Source: Christensenella sp. UBA5489 (GTDB lineage Bacteria > Bacillota > Clostridia > Christensenellales > UBA1242). Taken from it: DNA of 64,000 nt. How positions within the stretch are numbered: position 1 is the stretch's first letter; each line of letters starts with the position of its first letter. A model generated the notes under the pieces. The model saw nothing but the letters and a program-made list of their open reading frames with translations. It was not told the origin of the DNA and made no database searches. The translations under genes were made by a program, and so were the position numbers. Positions 15,780-25,789 of this stretch are shown one piece after another. Location of the stretch: contig DIPL01000001.1 in assembly GCA_002424095.1 (NCBI GenBank), positions 498-64,497 of the forward strand. Direction: 5' to 3'.

Positions 15780-18029
15780 ATGAAAAAAATTTTAATGTTT
15801 TTTATTATGATTTCTCTTATATCAGGCTCGGCAATAGGCATTGCGTTTGGGTTAAATTCTTATAGCTTGAATTTAAAAGTTTATGCTGCTGAACCTGTTG
15901 TTTTAACTAATCAAAATTTTACAACAGAAATTTCTTCACCCGATAACACAGATTTTATTTTATCAGAGGACATAACTCTTGATTATTGGACGCCGATTAA
16001 TTTCAATGGCAACCTTAACGGAAACGGTTTCGCCATAATTGTCGACAAAAATTTATTTAATAATTTAGACGGGGCAAAAATAACGAACTTAGGTATTATT
16101 TTGAGTGAAGAATATATTTTTGACAACACAGGTTATACGCAGCCAAATTCAGATTTTGGGATTTTGGCAAAGTGTGCCGACTCATCAGAAATTGAAAATG
16201 TGTTTGCCGTTGGGAATTTTCAAGTTAAGGCAAAATCATCATTTCACGTAGGCGGCTTAATTGGCTGGACTAATGGTTCAATAATTAAAAATTCTTATGT
16301 AAAGACGCAGTTTTCGGCAATACAATTTTCCAGCGTAGCAAATTTGAGCATAATTGGTGGTTTTGTCGGCAAACTTTCAAATTCAACCGTTCTTAACTCT
16401 TTTGCTATTCCATCGACACCGTTGTCATCATCAATGCCTTTACCAAACATTTTAAGCGGAACAGTAGATGACACGCTCATAAATCCACAAACAAAATTAT
16501 ATATTGGTGGTTTTGCAGGTCTTGCCGAATGTGGTTCGGCTGGTCTTATTTCGAATATTTTTTGCGGTGGTGCATTTTCTTATTCTTATGAAGGTTTCCC
16601 GCAAGGTGGTGATGATTATATTTTAAAAGGCAAAATTTTTGGAGAAGTCAATGACTTTACTTCTGAATATTTGTCTTTTTGCCATACTTTTAATAATCAG
16701 TCCGAAATTGAATTTATTGGGAGTACAAACAACGGCTATGTTTATAATAATTTTTCATTTAAAGATAATGCGGTTTTCGGTGAGATATTAAATTTCTCCC
16801 CCACCGCCGAAATCGACGATGTGCCACTTTGGAATTTTTTACATAACTGGAACACAACTTCGGTTTGGGCAAAAAAAGAATCAGCGCAGTTTATAATTTT
16901 GCAACCATTTGAACTCTTTTCAGTAACAATAGAAAACAGTTTAAACGACGAAAGTGTCGAATGTAAAATTTTTATTTTCGAAAATGATGAATTCATCGAA
17001 TCTAGTGAAACATCCTTTAAGTTTGGAACTCAACTAAAAATTGAAATAAAAATAATGAACGATTTCTTGCATTATAAACAAATAAAATCTTTAACAAAAA
17101 CAGATTCAACTTTTGATGCCGATTTAGTATGTAATGAAGAACTAACAGAGGCTTCTTTCGTGTTTACACTAGACGCAAGTTTTTCAGGTTCATACTATGG
17201 CACAACGAATAGCATTGACTTTTCTCTAATTGTCAGAACCGAGGACAGCGGAAAAGGGTTTGTCAATTATGGGACATCAAATGAAAATCGAACTTTAATC
17301 CAATATCCGATTAATTATGGCGGTTTTGGATATGCTTTCAACGCAAAGCCAGTGAGCGATTCATATGCTTTTTCAAAATGGAACTGGATTGATGAACATG
17401 GTGAAAAAACTGTCGCTTTGCGTGGCGCTCCTGAAAATAGTTTGAATGCAAGACAATCGATTTTGATTGCTTTCGGAAAAAGTGGAAGTGATTCTGAATT
17501 AACATATTTGAATTTAGAAGGAAGTCCATCAATTCCACATACTATTGATGAAGAAACGGGCATAATAACCTTTACAATTGAAGCCGAATTCACCACAAAT
17601 GTTTGCACTTTAAAAATAGAATCGCCAGTGAATAAAGAAAGTTGCACAATATATGTTGGTGGAATATTAATTGAAAATATAGTTGATTTTGCAAATATCT
17701 ATGAAGCAAGTGTGCAGGTTGGACAGCCAGTTGAAATTAAAATTGAAATGAAAGAAGATTTTATTTTTAAAGGGTGGAAAACTGGTAGCGGTCGACCGAT
17801 AGCCGATTATATAAAAAATGATGAAACAGCAATGTCAACGACAATTAATTTAGTTTTGCCAAATGATTTTATTCTTTTCCTAGATTTTTATGAAGAAGTC
17901 GAACAGGAAGCAGATTTACTTTGGCTTTGGATTTCGCTGGGAGTAGTTGGCGGCGGCGGATTAATTGCTTTAACAATTTTCTTGATTATTCGTTCAAGGA
18001 AAAATAGAGCATTTTTAAGGCACTATTAA
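15780..18029 (+). CDS. Secreted surface protein, GLUG-like repeats, C-terminal membrane anchor
   Basis: A 749-residue protein with a signal peptide (residues 1 to about 31), several GLUG-like beta repeats (GGLIGWTNGSIIKNSYV; IGGFVGKLSNSTVLNSF; IGGFAGL) around residues 155-270, later beta-rich segments resembling bacterial InlB/Flg-type repeats, and a C-terminal transmembrane helix (LLWLWISLGVVGGGGLIALT) with a basic tail. This is a cell-surface protein of the host type rather than a virion protein. ATG 15780 is preceded by GGAG; an in-frame TTG at 15753 is less likely. It lies between the paralog cassette and the head module and has its own terminator. Confidence 0.85.
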   Translation: MKKILMFFIMISLISGSAIGIAFGLNSYSLNLKVYAAEPVVLTNQNFTTEISSPDNTDFILSEDITLDYWTPINFNGNLNGNGFAIIVDKNLFNNLDGAKITNLGIILSEEYIFDNTGYTQPNSDFGILAKCADSSEIENVFAVGNFQVKAKSSFHVGGLIGWTNGSIIKNSYVKTQFSAIQFSSVANLSIIGGFVGKLSNSTVLNSFAIPSTPLSSSMPLPNILSGTVDDTLINPQTKLYIGGFAGLAECGSAGLISNIFCGGAFSYSYEGFPQGGDDYILKGKIFGEVNDFTSEYLSFCHTFNNQSEIEFIGSTNNGYVYNNFSFKDNAVFGEILNFSPTAEIDDVPLWNFLHNWNTTSVWAKKESAQFIILQPFELFSVTIENSLNDESVECKIFIFENDEFIESSETSFKFGTQLKIEIKIMNDFLHYKQIKSLTKTDSTFDADLVCNEELTEASFVFTLDASFSGSYYGTTNSIDFSLIVRTEDSGKGFVNYGTSNENRTLIQYPINYGGFGYAFNAKPVSDSYAFSKWNWIDEHGEKTVALRGAPENSLNARQSILIAFGKSGSDSELTYLNLEGSPSIPHTIDEETGIITFTIEAEFTTNVCTLKIESPVNKESCTIYVGGILIENIVDFANIYEASVQVGQPVEIKIEMKEDFIFKGWKTGSGRPIADYIKNDETAMSTTINLVLPNDFILFLDFYEEVEQEADLLWLWISLGVVGGGGLIALTIFLIIRSRKNRAFLRHY

Positions 18030-18050
18030 TTTAGATATAGAACAATTAAT

Positions 18051-18075
18051 AAGTCGAAAATTTTCGACTTTTTTT
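18051..18075 (+). terminator. Terminator after the surface protein gene
   Basis: AAGTCGAAAATTTTCGACTT is a perfect palindrome followed by further T. It separates the surface protein from the head module. Confidence 0.88.
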
Positions 18076-18194
18076 ATTTAAAATGATTTATAAAAAAATA
18101 TTCAAAATTATGTCCTATAAATACTCTTTTTAAAAAAATGTGTGTTATTATAATGCAAATTAAGAAAAGGTTCAACGACACATAAGGAAAAGCA

Positions 18195-18515
18195 ATGGAG
18201 AATAATGAAACTCAAATAAAAAATGCACTAATTAAAAAAGCAATTGGCTATAACACAAAAGAAACGGCGGAGGAATATGCGATTTCTGACGGCGATGAAA
18301 TATTAAGTAAAAAAAAGATTTCAATTAAACATTTTCCCCCTGATGTGTCAGCAATTAAACTTTTTCTCTTATATTACGGCGAAAAATCTGCGGAGATGCT
18401 TAACGAATTATCAGATGAAGATTTAGAAACGGAGAAAATCAGATTACTTAAAAGTTTAAAAGATGAACCGACAAAAGAACAAAACGACTTATTGAAAGAG
18501 TTAAAAAAAACATAG
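18195..18515 (+). CDS. Terminase small subunit-like protein
   Basis: The 106-residue protein has the layout ALIKKAIGYNTKETAEEY, then an acidic/basic strand, then KHFPPDVSAIKLFLLYYG. The (V/F)PPD-(V/T)-x-A signature followed by a hydrophobic helix is typical of small terminase proteins of clostridial phages, which recognise the packaging site. RBS AAGGAAAAG lies upstream, and TATAAT (18149-18154) without a clear -35 stands 40 bp before the start. It directly precedes the portal gene, the position expected for TerS. Confidence is moderate because the HTH domain is not obvious. Confidence 0.6.
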   Translation: MENNETQIKNALIKKAIGYNTKETAEEYAISDGDEILSKKKISIKHFPPDVSAIKLFLLYYGEKSAEMLNELSDEDLETEKIRLLKSLKDEPTKEQNDLLKELKKT

Positions 18516-18621
18516 AATTTTAAAACAAACATTATAAAAAAACTAAATGAAATGCTTTTGAATTTATTCAAAAACATTTTTTTAATTCCAAAATCAGAAA
18601 CAAAATTTCAAAGGAGATTAA

Positions 18622-20613
18622 ATGAAAAATAGTGAAAATGAAAAACCAGAAGATTTAAAAAGTACGAATTCAGTAAAAGAAAAATCAAAAAAATTATACG
18701 AAACAAAAACCAAAGAAATGGCCAATTCTCTTGATGCGGCAGAAAAAGCGGAGTTATATGAAAAATTAATTGTTCAAGATGTTACAGAAGATTTTTTAAA
18801 TAGACAAGAAGAACGTCGCAGAATAGAGGCACAATGGCAGTTAAATATGAAGTTCTTATCAGGAAATCAATATTGTTCAATCAATAATAATGGAGAAATT
18901 CTTTCGTATAACCGCAGATTTTTTTGGCAACAGCAAGAATCTTATAATCATATTGCACCAATTATTGAACGTCGGCTTTCCAAACTTCAAAAAGTACGTC
19001 CAAAAATTAATGTTTATCCTGCATCTAACAACGACGCCGACATAAAAACCGCTAAACTTTCAAAGAAAATTCTAGAATCAATTTATAACAAAATAGAATT
19101 AAGTTCAATCATAACAGAGGCAACAAAATGGAGCGAAATTTGCGGTACAAGTTTTTATAAAATTATTTGGGATTCATCAAAAGGTGAAAAAATTGCACAA
19201 CTCGACAACGGAGAAGCAATTAAATCCGGCGACGTTGAAATTTTACCAATATCGCCCTTTGAAATCTATCCCGAAAACTCAATGGCGCAAGATATACAAA
19301 ATTGTCGTAGCATAATTCACGCTCGTGCCTACCACGCAGATGAAATCAAAAATCAATGGGGTATTGATATTGAAGGAGATAAAATAAATATATTAACACT
19401 TGAAAATAATGTTGGCGAATTGTCTCAAGTAGGTGCTACAACTCAAAGCAATATGCGAAACAGCGGTGCAAACGGAATTGTTCGTGAAAATTATGTCGTT
19501 GTAATTGAAAAATATGAAGCACCGAGCGAAAAATTCCCTAACGGACGACTTATTATTGTGGCGAAAAATAAATTACTACACATTGGAGCATTACCTTTTA
19601 TTAATGATATAGACGGTGCAAGAACTTTTCCGTTTATCAAGCAAGTTTCAATTCCACAAGTCGGATGTTTTTGGGGCAGTAGCATAATTGAACGTCTAAT
19701 TCCACTTCAACGTGCTTATAATGCAATAAAAAACCGCAAACACGAATTCCTCAACCGTCTTTCAATGGGAATTTTGACAGTCGAAGACGGCTCAATTGAT
19801 ACCGAAAGTTTGGAAGAAGACGGACTTTGTCCGGGAAAAGTACTTGTTTATCGACAAGGTGCAAATGTACCTAAATATATGTCGAACGACACAATTCCGT
19901 TTGATTTTACGAGCGAAGAAGAATCTCTCAAAAAAGAATTCGTAGAAATGAGCGGTGTTTCGGATTTTGCAAGCACACAATATACAAGTAAAAATTTAAG
20001 CGGTGCGGCGTTAGAACTCTTAATTGAACAAGATGAAAATAAAATTTTAGTAACGGTGGATAGCATAAAAAGTGCAATCAGAGAAATTGCTAAACATATT
20101 TTACGACTTTATAAGCAATATGTAAAAATTCCAAAACTAACAAAAATTGTTGGAGATAATGGCGAACTTGAAATTTTTTACTTCAACTCAGCAGATATTT
20201 CATCCGATGATATTGTTTTCGAAACAAAAGATGAAATAAGCGAAACATATTCTCAAAGGCGGAATATGGTTATGGAACTTTTAAGGTCAGGATTATTAAG
20301 TGATGAAAACGGCAAACTTTCAAACCGTATGAAATCAAAAGTTTTGGAACTTCTTGGCTTTGGAATTTGGGAAGGTGCGCTTGATATAAACGAACTTCAA
20401 GCAGGTAGAGCATCCAAAGAAAATTATTCATTTCTTGAAAAGCAAGTGCCGAAAACATCTGAAATTGATGACCACGAAATTCATATTTCAGAGCATACTG
20501 CATTTTTGTTGAGCGGAGAAGTGGAGAAAAACGAAAAATCTAAACAAGAGATAATGAAAAATATTTTAGAACATATCAAACAGCACAAAACGCTATTGAA
20601 TAAATTCAAATAA
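18622..20613 (+). CDS. Phage portal protein
   Basis: The 663-residue protein shows the podovirus-type portal pattern: an early segment FLSGNQYCSINNNGEI, NHIAPIIERRLSKLQKVRPKI, then CGTSFYKIIWD, and later SSIIERLIPLQRAYNAIKNR and SGAALELLIEQDENKI. Twelve copies would form the vertex ring through which DNA enters the head. Length is consistent with P22-type portals (about 650-725). RBS AAGGAG precedes the ATG. It is followed 15 bp later by the scaffold-like gene. Confidence 0.88.
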   Translation: MKNSENEKPEDLKSTNSVKEKSKKLYETKTKEMANSLDAAEKAELYEKLIVQDVTEDFLNRQEERRRIEAQWQLNMKFLSGNQYCSINNNGEILSYNRRFFWQQQESYNHIAPIIERRLSKLQKVRPKINVYPASNNDADIKTAKLSKKILESIYNKIELSSIITEATKWSEICGTSFYKIIWDSSKGEKIAQLDNGEAIKSGDVEILPISPFEIYPENSMAQDIQNCRSIIHARAYHADEIKNQWGIDIEGDKINILTLENNVGELSQVGATTQSNMRNSGANGIVRENYVVVIEKYEAPSEKFPNGRLIIVAKNKLLHIGALPFINDIDGARTFPFIKQVSIPQVGCFWGSSIIERLIPLQRAYNAIKNRKHEFLNRLSMGILTVEDGSIDTESLEEDGLCPGKVLVYRQGANVPKYMSNDTIPFDFTSEEESLKKEFVEMSGVSDFASTQYTSKNLSGAALELLIEQDENKILVTVDSIKSAIREIAKHILRLYKQYVKIPKLTKIVGDNGELEIFYFNSADISSDDIVFETKDEISETYSQRRNMVMELLRSGLLSDENGKLSNRMKSKVLELLGFGIWEGALDINELQAGRASKENYSFLEKQVPKTSEIDDHEIHISEHTAFLLSGEVEKNEKSKQEIMKNILEHIKQHKTLLNKFK

Positions 20614-20628
20614 TAAAATGGAGAAAAA

Positions 20629-21735
20629 ATGCAAAAAGAAAATAAGAAAAGGGAACAACCTGTAAAAAAATCCAACAAACCAGCAGTCAACTCCTTTGAT
20701 AAATTAACTCGTGAATTAGCTCAAAAAATGAAACTGGAAAATATTAGTGCAAAATCGAACGAAAATAACAAAAAACTTAAAACTGAACCAACTTTTGATT
20801 TTGGCGAAAACACAGTTAATGAAATCTTTGGCAAAGTTAATGAAGAAATCATTGATAAAATTTCAGAAAAAACAAATGATGACAACGAAAATGCTGAAAA
20901 ATCAATTATAACTTCTGAAAAATCTGCTGATGGAGAAACTGCTAAAACTGTTGAAGAAATGACAAATCAAACTGCTGACGAACAAACAGAATCTAGTGGC
21001 AATTTTGACAACAGCAAAACGAATTGCAATTCTAATTGTTGCGAAAAAGATTGTAATGAAAATTTGGAAACAACTGAAAACTTCACAGGCTCCCTTGGTA
21101 AATTCAAAGATGCTCAAAGTTTACTCATCGCCTATAACAACTTGCAGGCAGAGTTTACAAGAAAGTGTCAAAGACTAAAAGAATTTGAAAGAACATATGA
21201 ACCAGAAAGTTGGCGAACGACAATAAAAAGTAATGAAAACTTGAACGACAAAAAACTTGATAATAAAATCGCATTGGAAAAATTATTTTCACAAATTTCA
21301 ACAACCGAAAATGAGCAAATAAATCCGCAAGAAATCAATGTTCAAAATCTAGCGGAAAAGCAATTGCAATCAGATTTTCAAACAAAACAATTACAACCGG
21401 AAAACAAATCGCAGTTGCAAACAGAGAATTTTCAAGAAGAGATAAAATCACAGGCAAATCAATTGTCGGAAAATCAAACGAAAGAACAAACGGAATCACA
21501 AAATACTAATATTGAAGATTTATTGAAAAATCCACAAGTTAAAGAATATATTTTAAACCGTGATGATATAAAAGAAAATGTTTTGAAAATATATTTTAAA
21601 GAACTTCGTGAAAGCAATCCACCGAAGGTGATTTCAAGTCTTATTGGCTCTGGAATTGCACTGAAAACTCCACTGAAACCAACAAATATGGAAGAGGCAA
21701 AAGCAATCATAAATAAGATGTTTCATTTAAAATAA
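20629..21735 (+). CDS. Scaffold-like capsid assembly protein
   Basis: A 368-residue, strongly charged protein, rich in Glu/Lys/Asn/Gln and mostly disordered. It has one ordered segment, SLGKFKDAQSLLIAYNNLQ followed by an FTRKCQRL helix (about residues 152-180), and a helical C-terminus (VKEYILNRDDIKENVL ...). Acidic, coiled-coil-rich proteins between portal and capsid genes are scaffolds in tailed phages; the role is inferred from position and composition. RBS GGAG lies upstream. Confidence 0.7.
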   Translation: MQKENKKREQPVKKSNKPAVNSFDKLTRELAQKMKLENISAKSNENNKKLKTEPTFDFGENTVNEIFGKVNEEIIDKISEKTNDDNENAEKSIITSEKSADGETAKTVEEMTNQTADEQTESSGNFDNSKTNCNSNCCEKDCNENLETTENFTGSLGKFKDAQSLLIAYNNLQAEFTRKCQRLKEFERTYEPESWRTTIKSNENLNDKKLDNKIALEKLFSQISTTENEQINPQEINVQNLAEKQLQSDFQTKQLQPENKSQLQTENFQEEIKSQANQLSENQTKEQTESQNTNIEDLLKNPQVKEYILNRDDIKENVLKIYFKELRESNPPKVISSLIGSGIALKTPLKPTNMEEAKAIINKMFHLK

Positions 21736-21777
21736 AAAATATCAAAATTAAAAAATTAATCAATTTTAGGAGGGAAA

Positions 21778-22995
21778 ATGGCAGTAACAATAACAAGCGC
21801 AGAAGCAGCGCTAAAAAGTGTATATCTTGGAGTTGTTGCAAATCAACTCAACATAAACTCAAATCCTTTACTTGCAAAAATTCGTCAATCATCGGCAAAT
21901 ATTTGGGGCAAGGAAATCATCAAACTTGCACCTTATGGCATTAATGGCGGCATAGGTGCAGGTAGCGAGGAAGGCAGTCTTCCGACAGCAGGTGGAAATA
22001 AATATGTGCAGTTTAAAGCTGGATTAAAAAATTTATATGGGAAAATTGAAATTTCAGATAAAGCAATTCGTGCATCAGAAAATAATGTTGGTGCATTCGT
22101 AAATCTTCTAAACGATGAAATGGAAGGGCTTATCAAAGCAAGCAGTTTTAATCTCGGACGTATGCTCTACGGCGATGGCTCGGGGCTTTTGGCAACCACT
22201 TCAAAAGCGGTTTCCTTAGGAGATACTTTTTTCACAGTTGCAGACGCACGGAACATAATTGAAGGAATGATTTTGGACGTGTATAACGGTGATACAAAAA
22301 ATGCGACATTCAGTGGCTATCGTGTTACCTATGTCGAAAGAGGAGCAAATGAAAGCAAAATTTATATTGATTGTCCGTCAGACCTTGGAACTTTAACCAC
22401 CGCTGCAAAACTTTATGTGCAAGGCTCACGCAATTTTGAAATAACAGGCTTAGAAGCAATTTTTGGTAGTGCTGATTTATATGGGTTAAGTCGTACAACA
22501 TATCCGTGGCTTAATCCGTATAAAGATAACACAGATAAAGAAATTTCCGACATTGTTCTTCAAGATGCAATTGATGCCTTGGAAGATAAGGCGGGTAGTG
22601 AAATTGACTTTATAACGTGTGCAAGGGATGTTCGCAAGGCATATCAGCAATATCTATCATATTACAAAAGAAATGTCGATATTATGGAACTTGCGGGCGG
22701 TTATAAAGCGATAACCTTTAATGGTATACCGCTTGTCGCCGACCGATTTGTTGAAAGTGGAACATTATATATGTTAAATACAAAAGATTTTGTATTGCAT
22801 CAACTTTGCGACTGGAATTGGCTTGAAAACGAAGATGGCAGAGTTTTAAGACAAACCACTGGTTATCCGACATATAGTGCAACTTTGGTAAAATATGCAG
22901 ATTTAATTTGCGACCGTCCAATTGCTCAGTCAAAAATTTCAGGAATTTCAAGCACGGTTACAAATCCGTTTGAAATTCCAACTGGAACAGAATAA
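21778..22995 (+). CDS. Major capsid protein (HK97-fold, predicted)
   Basis: The 405-residue protein begins MAVTITSAEAALKSVYLG. It has a Gly-rich N-arm region, KIEISDKAIRAS (E-loop-like strand), a spine-helix-like block with LLNDEMEGLIKASSFNLGRMLYGDG, and the TYPWLNPYKDN segment found in many clostridial phage capsid proteins. Length and position after portal and scaffold fit the major head protein. A strong AGGAGGG RBS predicts high expression. The HK97 fold is inferred and could be tested by structure prediction. Confidence 0.83.
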   Translation: MAVTITSAEAALKSVYLGVVANQLNINSNPLLAKIRQSSANIWGKEIIKLAPYGINGGIGAGSEEGSLPTAGGNKYVQFKAGLKNLYGKIEISDKAIRASENNVGAFVNLLNDEMEGLIKASSFNLGRMLYGDGSGLLATTSKAVSLGDTFFTVADARNIIEGMILDVYNGDTKNATFSGYRVTYVERGANESKIYIDCPSDLGTLTTAAKLYVQGSRNFEITGLEAIFGSADLYGLSRTTYPWLNPYKDNTDKEISDIVLQDAIDALEDKAGSEIDFITCARDVRKAYQQYLSYYKRNVDIMELAGGYKAITFNGIPLVADRFVESGTLYMLNTKDFVLHQLCDWNWLENEDGRVLRQTTGYPTYSATLVKYADLICDRPIAQSKISGISSTVTNPFEIPTGTE

Positions 22996-23031
22996 ATTAT
23001 AAAATGAAACAACTTATGAAGAGAGTTAAAT

Positions 23032-23340
23032 ATGTTGGTTGAAGTTACAACAGATGTATATTTTATTGCCGAACGCTTATGTGAAATTGATAAAAATTAT
23101 TTTACAGTCTATAACACCGCCACTCAAAAATTTGAAATTCACAATAGAGAGCAACAAGGGAATACTTATTGTTTAAGTGTTCCCTTTGAAACTCTTGATT
23201 GTCGCACTTTGGAACTGGTGCAGAAAACGAAAATAGAAAATATCAATAAAATAATTGAAGAGATTGACAAGTCTAATATAATAGCACAACAAAAATTGCA
23301 GAGAGAAACATTAAAAAAAGCACAGAAAATTTTAAATTAA
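23032..23340 (+). CDS. Small conserved phage head-region protein
   Basis: The 102-residue protein has a beta-rich first half (YFTVYNTATQKFEIHNREQQ, then CLSVPFETLD) and a helical second half (LVQKTKIENINKIIEEIDKS). Small proteins of this composition sit between capsid and connector genes in clostridial prophages. I do not know their function. RBS AAGAGAG lies upstream of the ATG. It lies 36 bp after the capsid gene, in the same unit. Confidence 0.65.
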   Translation: MLVEVTTDVYFIAERLCEIDKNYFTVYNTATQKFEIHNREQQGNTYCLSVPFETLDCRTLELVQKTKIENINKIIEEIDKSNIIAQQKLQRETLKKAQKILN

Positions 23341-23403
23341 ATTGTAAGAATATAAGATTGAACTCAAAAAAATAAAAATTCGAAAGTTAAAAAAGGATAT
23401 AAA

Positions 23404-23976
23404 ATGAAAGTCAAAGATATAATTGAAATTGCACTTGTACTTGTTGGGAAGAATTCTCTTTTGGACACATCAATGTTTAATCCACAAATTATAGAACCGC
23501 TGACCAATGAGCAAGAAAAAGAACTAGGCTATTTAGAAAAGTGTTTTAATTTAGTTTATAAGGAAGTGAGTGCAGATTATTTACCGCTTATGTATGAAGA
23601 AACAATTACATTTAAAAACGGCGAGTTTGTTTTGGACCAACTTGATAAAAGCATTCTAGACATTTATAAACTTTATGATAATTCGTATGGAGATATTTCT
23701 TACCGCCTTTTTCCAACTTATATAAAAGCCGATGCCACAGTCGCTAATATAATTTACAGTTTTTTGCCTGAAAATCTAGAACTTGATGATGAAGTAATAT
23801 TTTTTGGCGGAAAACTTTTGCCACAAGTTTTAGCATACGGAATTGCACGTGAATATTGTCTTATTAATGGCGAACTTACAGAAGCAGATATTTGGGAAAA
23901 ACGTTTTAAAGATGGAATTCAAACTGAAATGCGAAAAAAAAGTCAAATACAAATCAAGCCACGGAGGTGGTATTAA
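23404..23976 (+). CDS. Head-tail connector-like protein
   Basis: The 190-residue protein is helical at both ends with a central beta segment (ETITFKNGEFVLDQL). Its layout resembles gp4/tail-tubular-type adaptors of short-tailed phages, with the C-terminal ADIWEKRFKDGI helix common in that group. It would dock under the portal. An AAAAGGATAT RBS precedes the ATG. It is followed by the hub gene in a 1-base-overlap arrangement near 23975, typical of a translationally coupled pair. Assignment by pattern and position. Confidence 0.6.
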   Translation: MKVKDIIEIALVLVGKNSLLDTSMFNPQIIEPLTNEQEKELGYLEKCFNLVYKEVSADYLPLMYEETITFKNGEFVLDQLDKSILDIYKLYDNSYGDISYRLFPTYIKADATVANIIYSFLPENLELDDEVIFFGGKLLPQVLAYGIAREYCLINGELTEADIWEKRFKDGIQTEMRKKSQIQIKPRRWY

Positions 23977-25466
23977 TGTCGTTGATGTTTTATAAAAACA
24001 AATTAAAAATAAAAAAGCCAAATTCAAAAATAATTAATTTTGACAATTTTGCGGAGAATATAAATTCAGATTTATGTAGCGAAAATCTCAAAGAAGCAGG
24101 AAAAATAAGTTATAACTATCAAAATACAAGCGGAACGCTTGAATCCGAAATAGGATTCACTGAACTTGCTTTGCCAATTTCGGATGGTTCGCTTGAAACA
24201 CGTATAATTCGAAATTTCAATGATACCGACGTAAAAAAACTTTGGCATTTTAAATATTTTGACCACGTTTATAACTGTGTTGCTGATAAAATTATTTTTT
24301 GCAGTGCGGATGGGAGATTAAGTGTTTTAAGCGTTTTTGACTATGATAAAAATTCTTACATACTCGATATTGAAGCATTCGGAAACTTGCCAGTTGGCAT
24401 AAATTATTGCATTGAAGGCGAGGACTTTATGATCTTTTCAGGCGGCAGTTCTCTTGTGGCTTACACTTCACGCCGATTGCCAATTTATAACGAAAATTGT
24501 CCGCCGCTTTTATCAATTTGCAAGGCATACGATAACATTTTTGCAATTTTAGCAGGCGATAGAAATAAACTTTTATATACGCCAAATACGAATCCACTTG
24601 CATTGAGCGATATAAATGAAAAAATGGATTTAACTGGCGAAGCAGGGCGGCTTTGTTCACTTATTAATTTTGATGATTATTTATTTATTTTTCGAGAATT
24701 TGGAATTACAAAACTTTCAAAGTACGGCTCAGCAGATAATTTCAGTATAAGCGAAATATATCAGTCATCCGCTAGAATTTATGAAAATACGATTTCTGTT
24801 TGCGGAAATGAAATTATATTTTTAGCACAAGATGGAATTTATAAATTTAGCGGAACGAACACCGAAAAAATTAAATTAAATATTGATAAATTTTTCGACG
24901 GTATTGCAAACAATGATTCATCCGCTTGTTATAGTAAAGGAAAATATATTTTGGCGTGTAGGCTGAATTTTGGCGATGAAAGAGAAGTTGGTTGTGAAAC
25001 ATATGCAGATGGATTTAAAAATAATGCGATTATAATTTTAGATTTAAACTCAAAAAAATTCAGCATTATGCGTGGACTTGATATTTCAAGTTTGCTTAGT
25101 TTAAATGCTGGTTCGTTAAGCACCATCTTAGCAACTTTTAATGGCGAACATTCTAAAAAAATTGGAATTATAGACACTTCTGCATCAATTTTTGACACAG
25201 AATTAAACTGTTTGTGGCAAAGCGGAAAATTTGATTTTGGAGAATTTGAAAAACTTAAAATTATAAAAAAGATTTTTATAAAGACAAAAGAGAATTGCAA
25301 AATAATCTTGAAATCAGATATTGAAGAAAAAATTTTTACAATCAATGCTGGACCATCAACGCAGTGCATTAACACAAAATTAAAAGGAAAAGTTTTCGAA
25401 GTTAGCATATCATCAGACGGAAAAACGCATATATCAAACTTCAAACTTAAAGCCGATATTGAATAA
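23976..25466 (+). CDS. Beta-propeller-like hub/DNA-stabilisation protein
   Basis: The ~496-residue protein is almost entirely beta, with repeated short blades (HVYNCVADKIIFCSADGRLSV; DNIFAILAGDRNKLLY; YLFIFREFGITKLSKYG; NEIIFLAQDGIYKF). Similar proteins follow the connector gene in short-tailed phages and are comparable to P22 gp10-type hubs that plug the portal. I place the start at the ATG 23976 (MSLMFYKN), overlapping the stop of the connector gene, with GGAGG at 23963-23967; the in-frame start at 23967 lies inside that site. The function is inferred. Confidence 0.65.
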   Translation: MSLMFYKNKLKIKKPNSKIINFDNFAENINSDLCSENLKEAGKISYNYQNTSGTLESEIGFTELALPISDGSLETRIIRNFNDTDVKKLWHFKYFDHVYNCVADKIIFCSADGRLSVLSVFDYDKNSYILDIEAFGNLPVGINYCIEGEDFMIFSGGSSLVAYTSRRLPIYNENCPPLLSICKAYDNIFAILAGDRNKLLYTPNTNPLALSDINEKMDLTGEAGRLCSLINFDDYLFIFREFGITKLSKYGSADNFSISEIYQSSARIYENTISVCGNEIIFLAQDGIYKFSGTNTEKIKLNIDKFFDGIANNDSSACYSKGKYILACRLNFGDEREVGCETYADGFKNNAIIILDLNSKKFSIMRGLDISSLLSLNAGSLSTILATFNGEHSKKIGIIDTSASIFDTELNCLWQSGKFDFGEFEKLKIIKKIFIKTKENCKIILKSDIEEKIFTINAGPSTQCINTKLKGKVFEVSISSDGKTHISNFKLKADIE

Positions 25467-25479
25467 AGGCAGGATAGCA

Positions 25480-25683
25480 ATGAAAAGTAGTTTAAAGCAA
25501 AATAAGATGAACGAACATAATTCGTCAAATAAATTAATTGAAAACTCTCAGGAAAAACAGAATAAAAGAGAAAATCAAAAACAACAAAATAGTTTTAAAT
25601 TTTCGCATAAAGTAATAAGAGGAAAAATACTCTATTTATTAAGACGAGATTATATCAAAAGATATAAAAAATTGAATATTTAG
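25480..25683 (+). CDS. Small basic protein
   Basis: 67 residues, rich in Lys, Asn, Gln and Arg, ending FKFSHKVIRGKILYLLRRDYIKRYKKLNI. No domain is recognised. RBS GGCAGGA lies just upstream of ATG 25480, and it begins 14 bp after the hub gene. The basic character could suit DNA or RNA binding, but that is a guess. It is short and could be a degenerate remnant. Confidence 0.5.
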   Translation: MKSSLKQNKMNEHNSSNKLIENSQEKQNKRENQKQQNSFKFSHKVIRGKILYLLRRDYIKRYKKLNI

Positions 25684-25789
25684 AAAAATATTTTAGATAT
25701 ATAAGATATAAACATATAAAAATATTATATTATAAAGAACTTTTTTAATATAAAATTTATAAAATATAATGAAACACAAAAGGTTGAAA

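Noticed and set aside
24929..25528. 199-codon minus-strand ORF opposite the hub gene
   Set aside because: It is the antisense shadow of the beta-propeller-like gene; no RBS and a Ser/Phe-rich composition typical of antisense frames.
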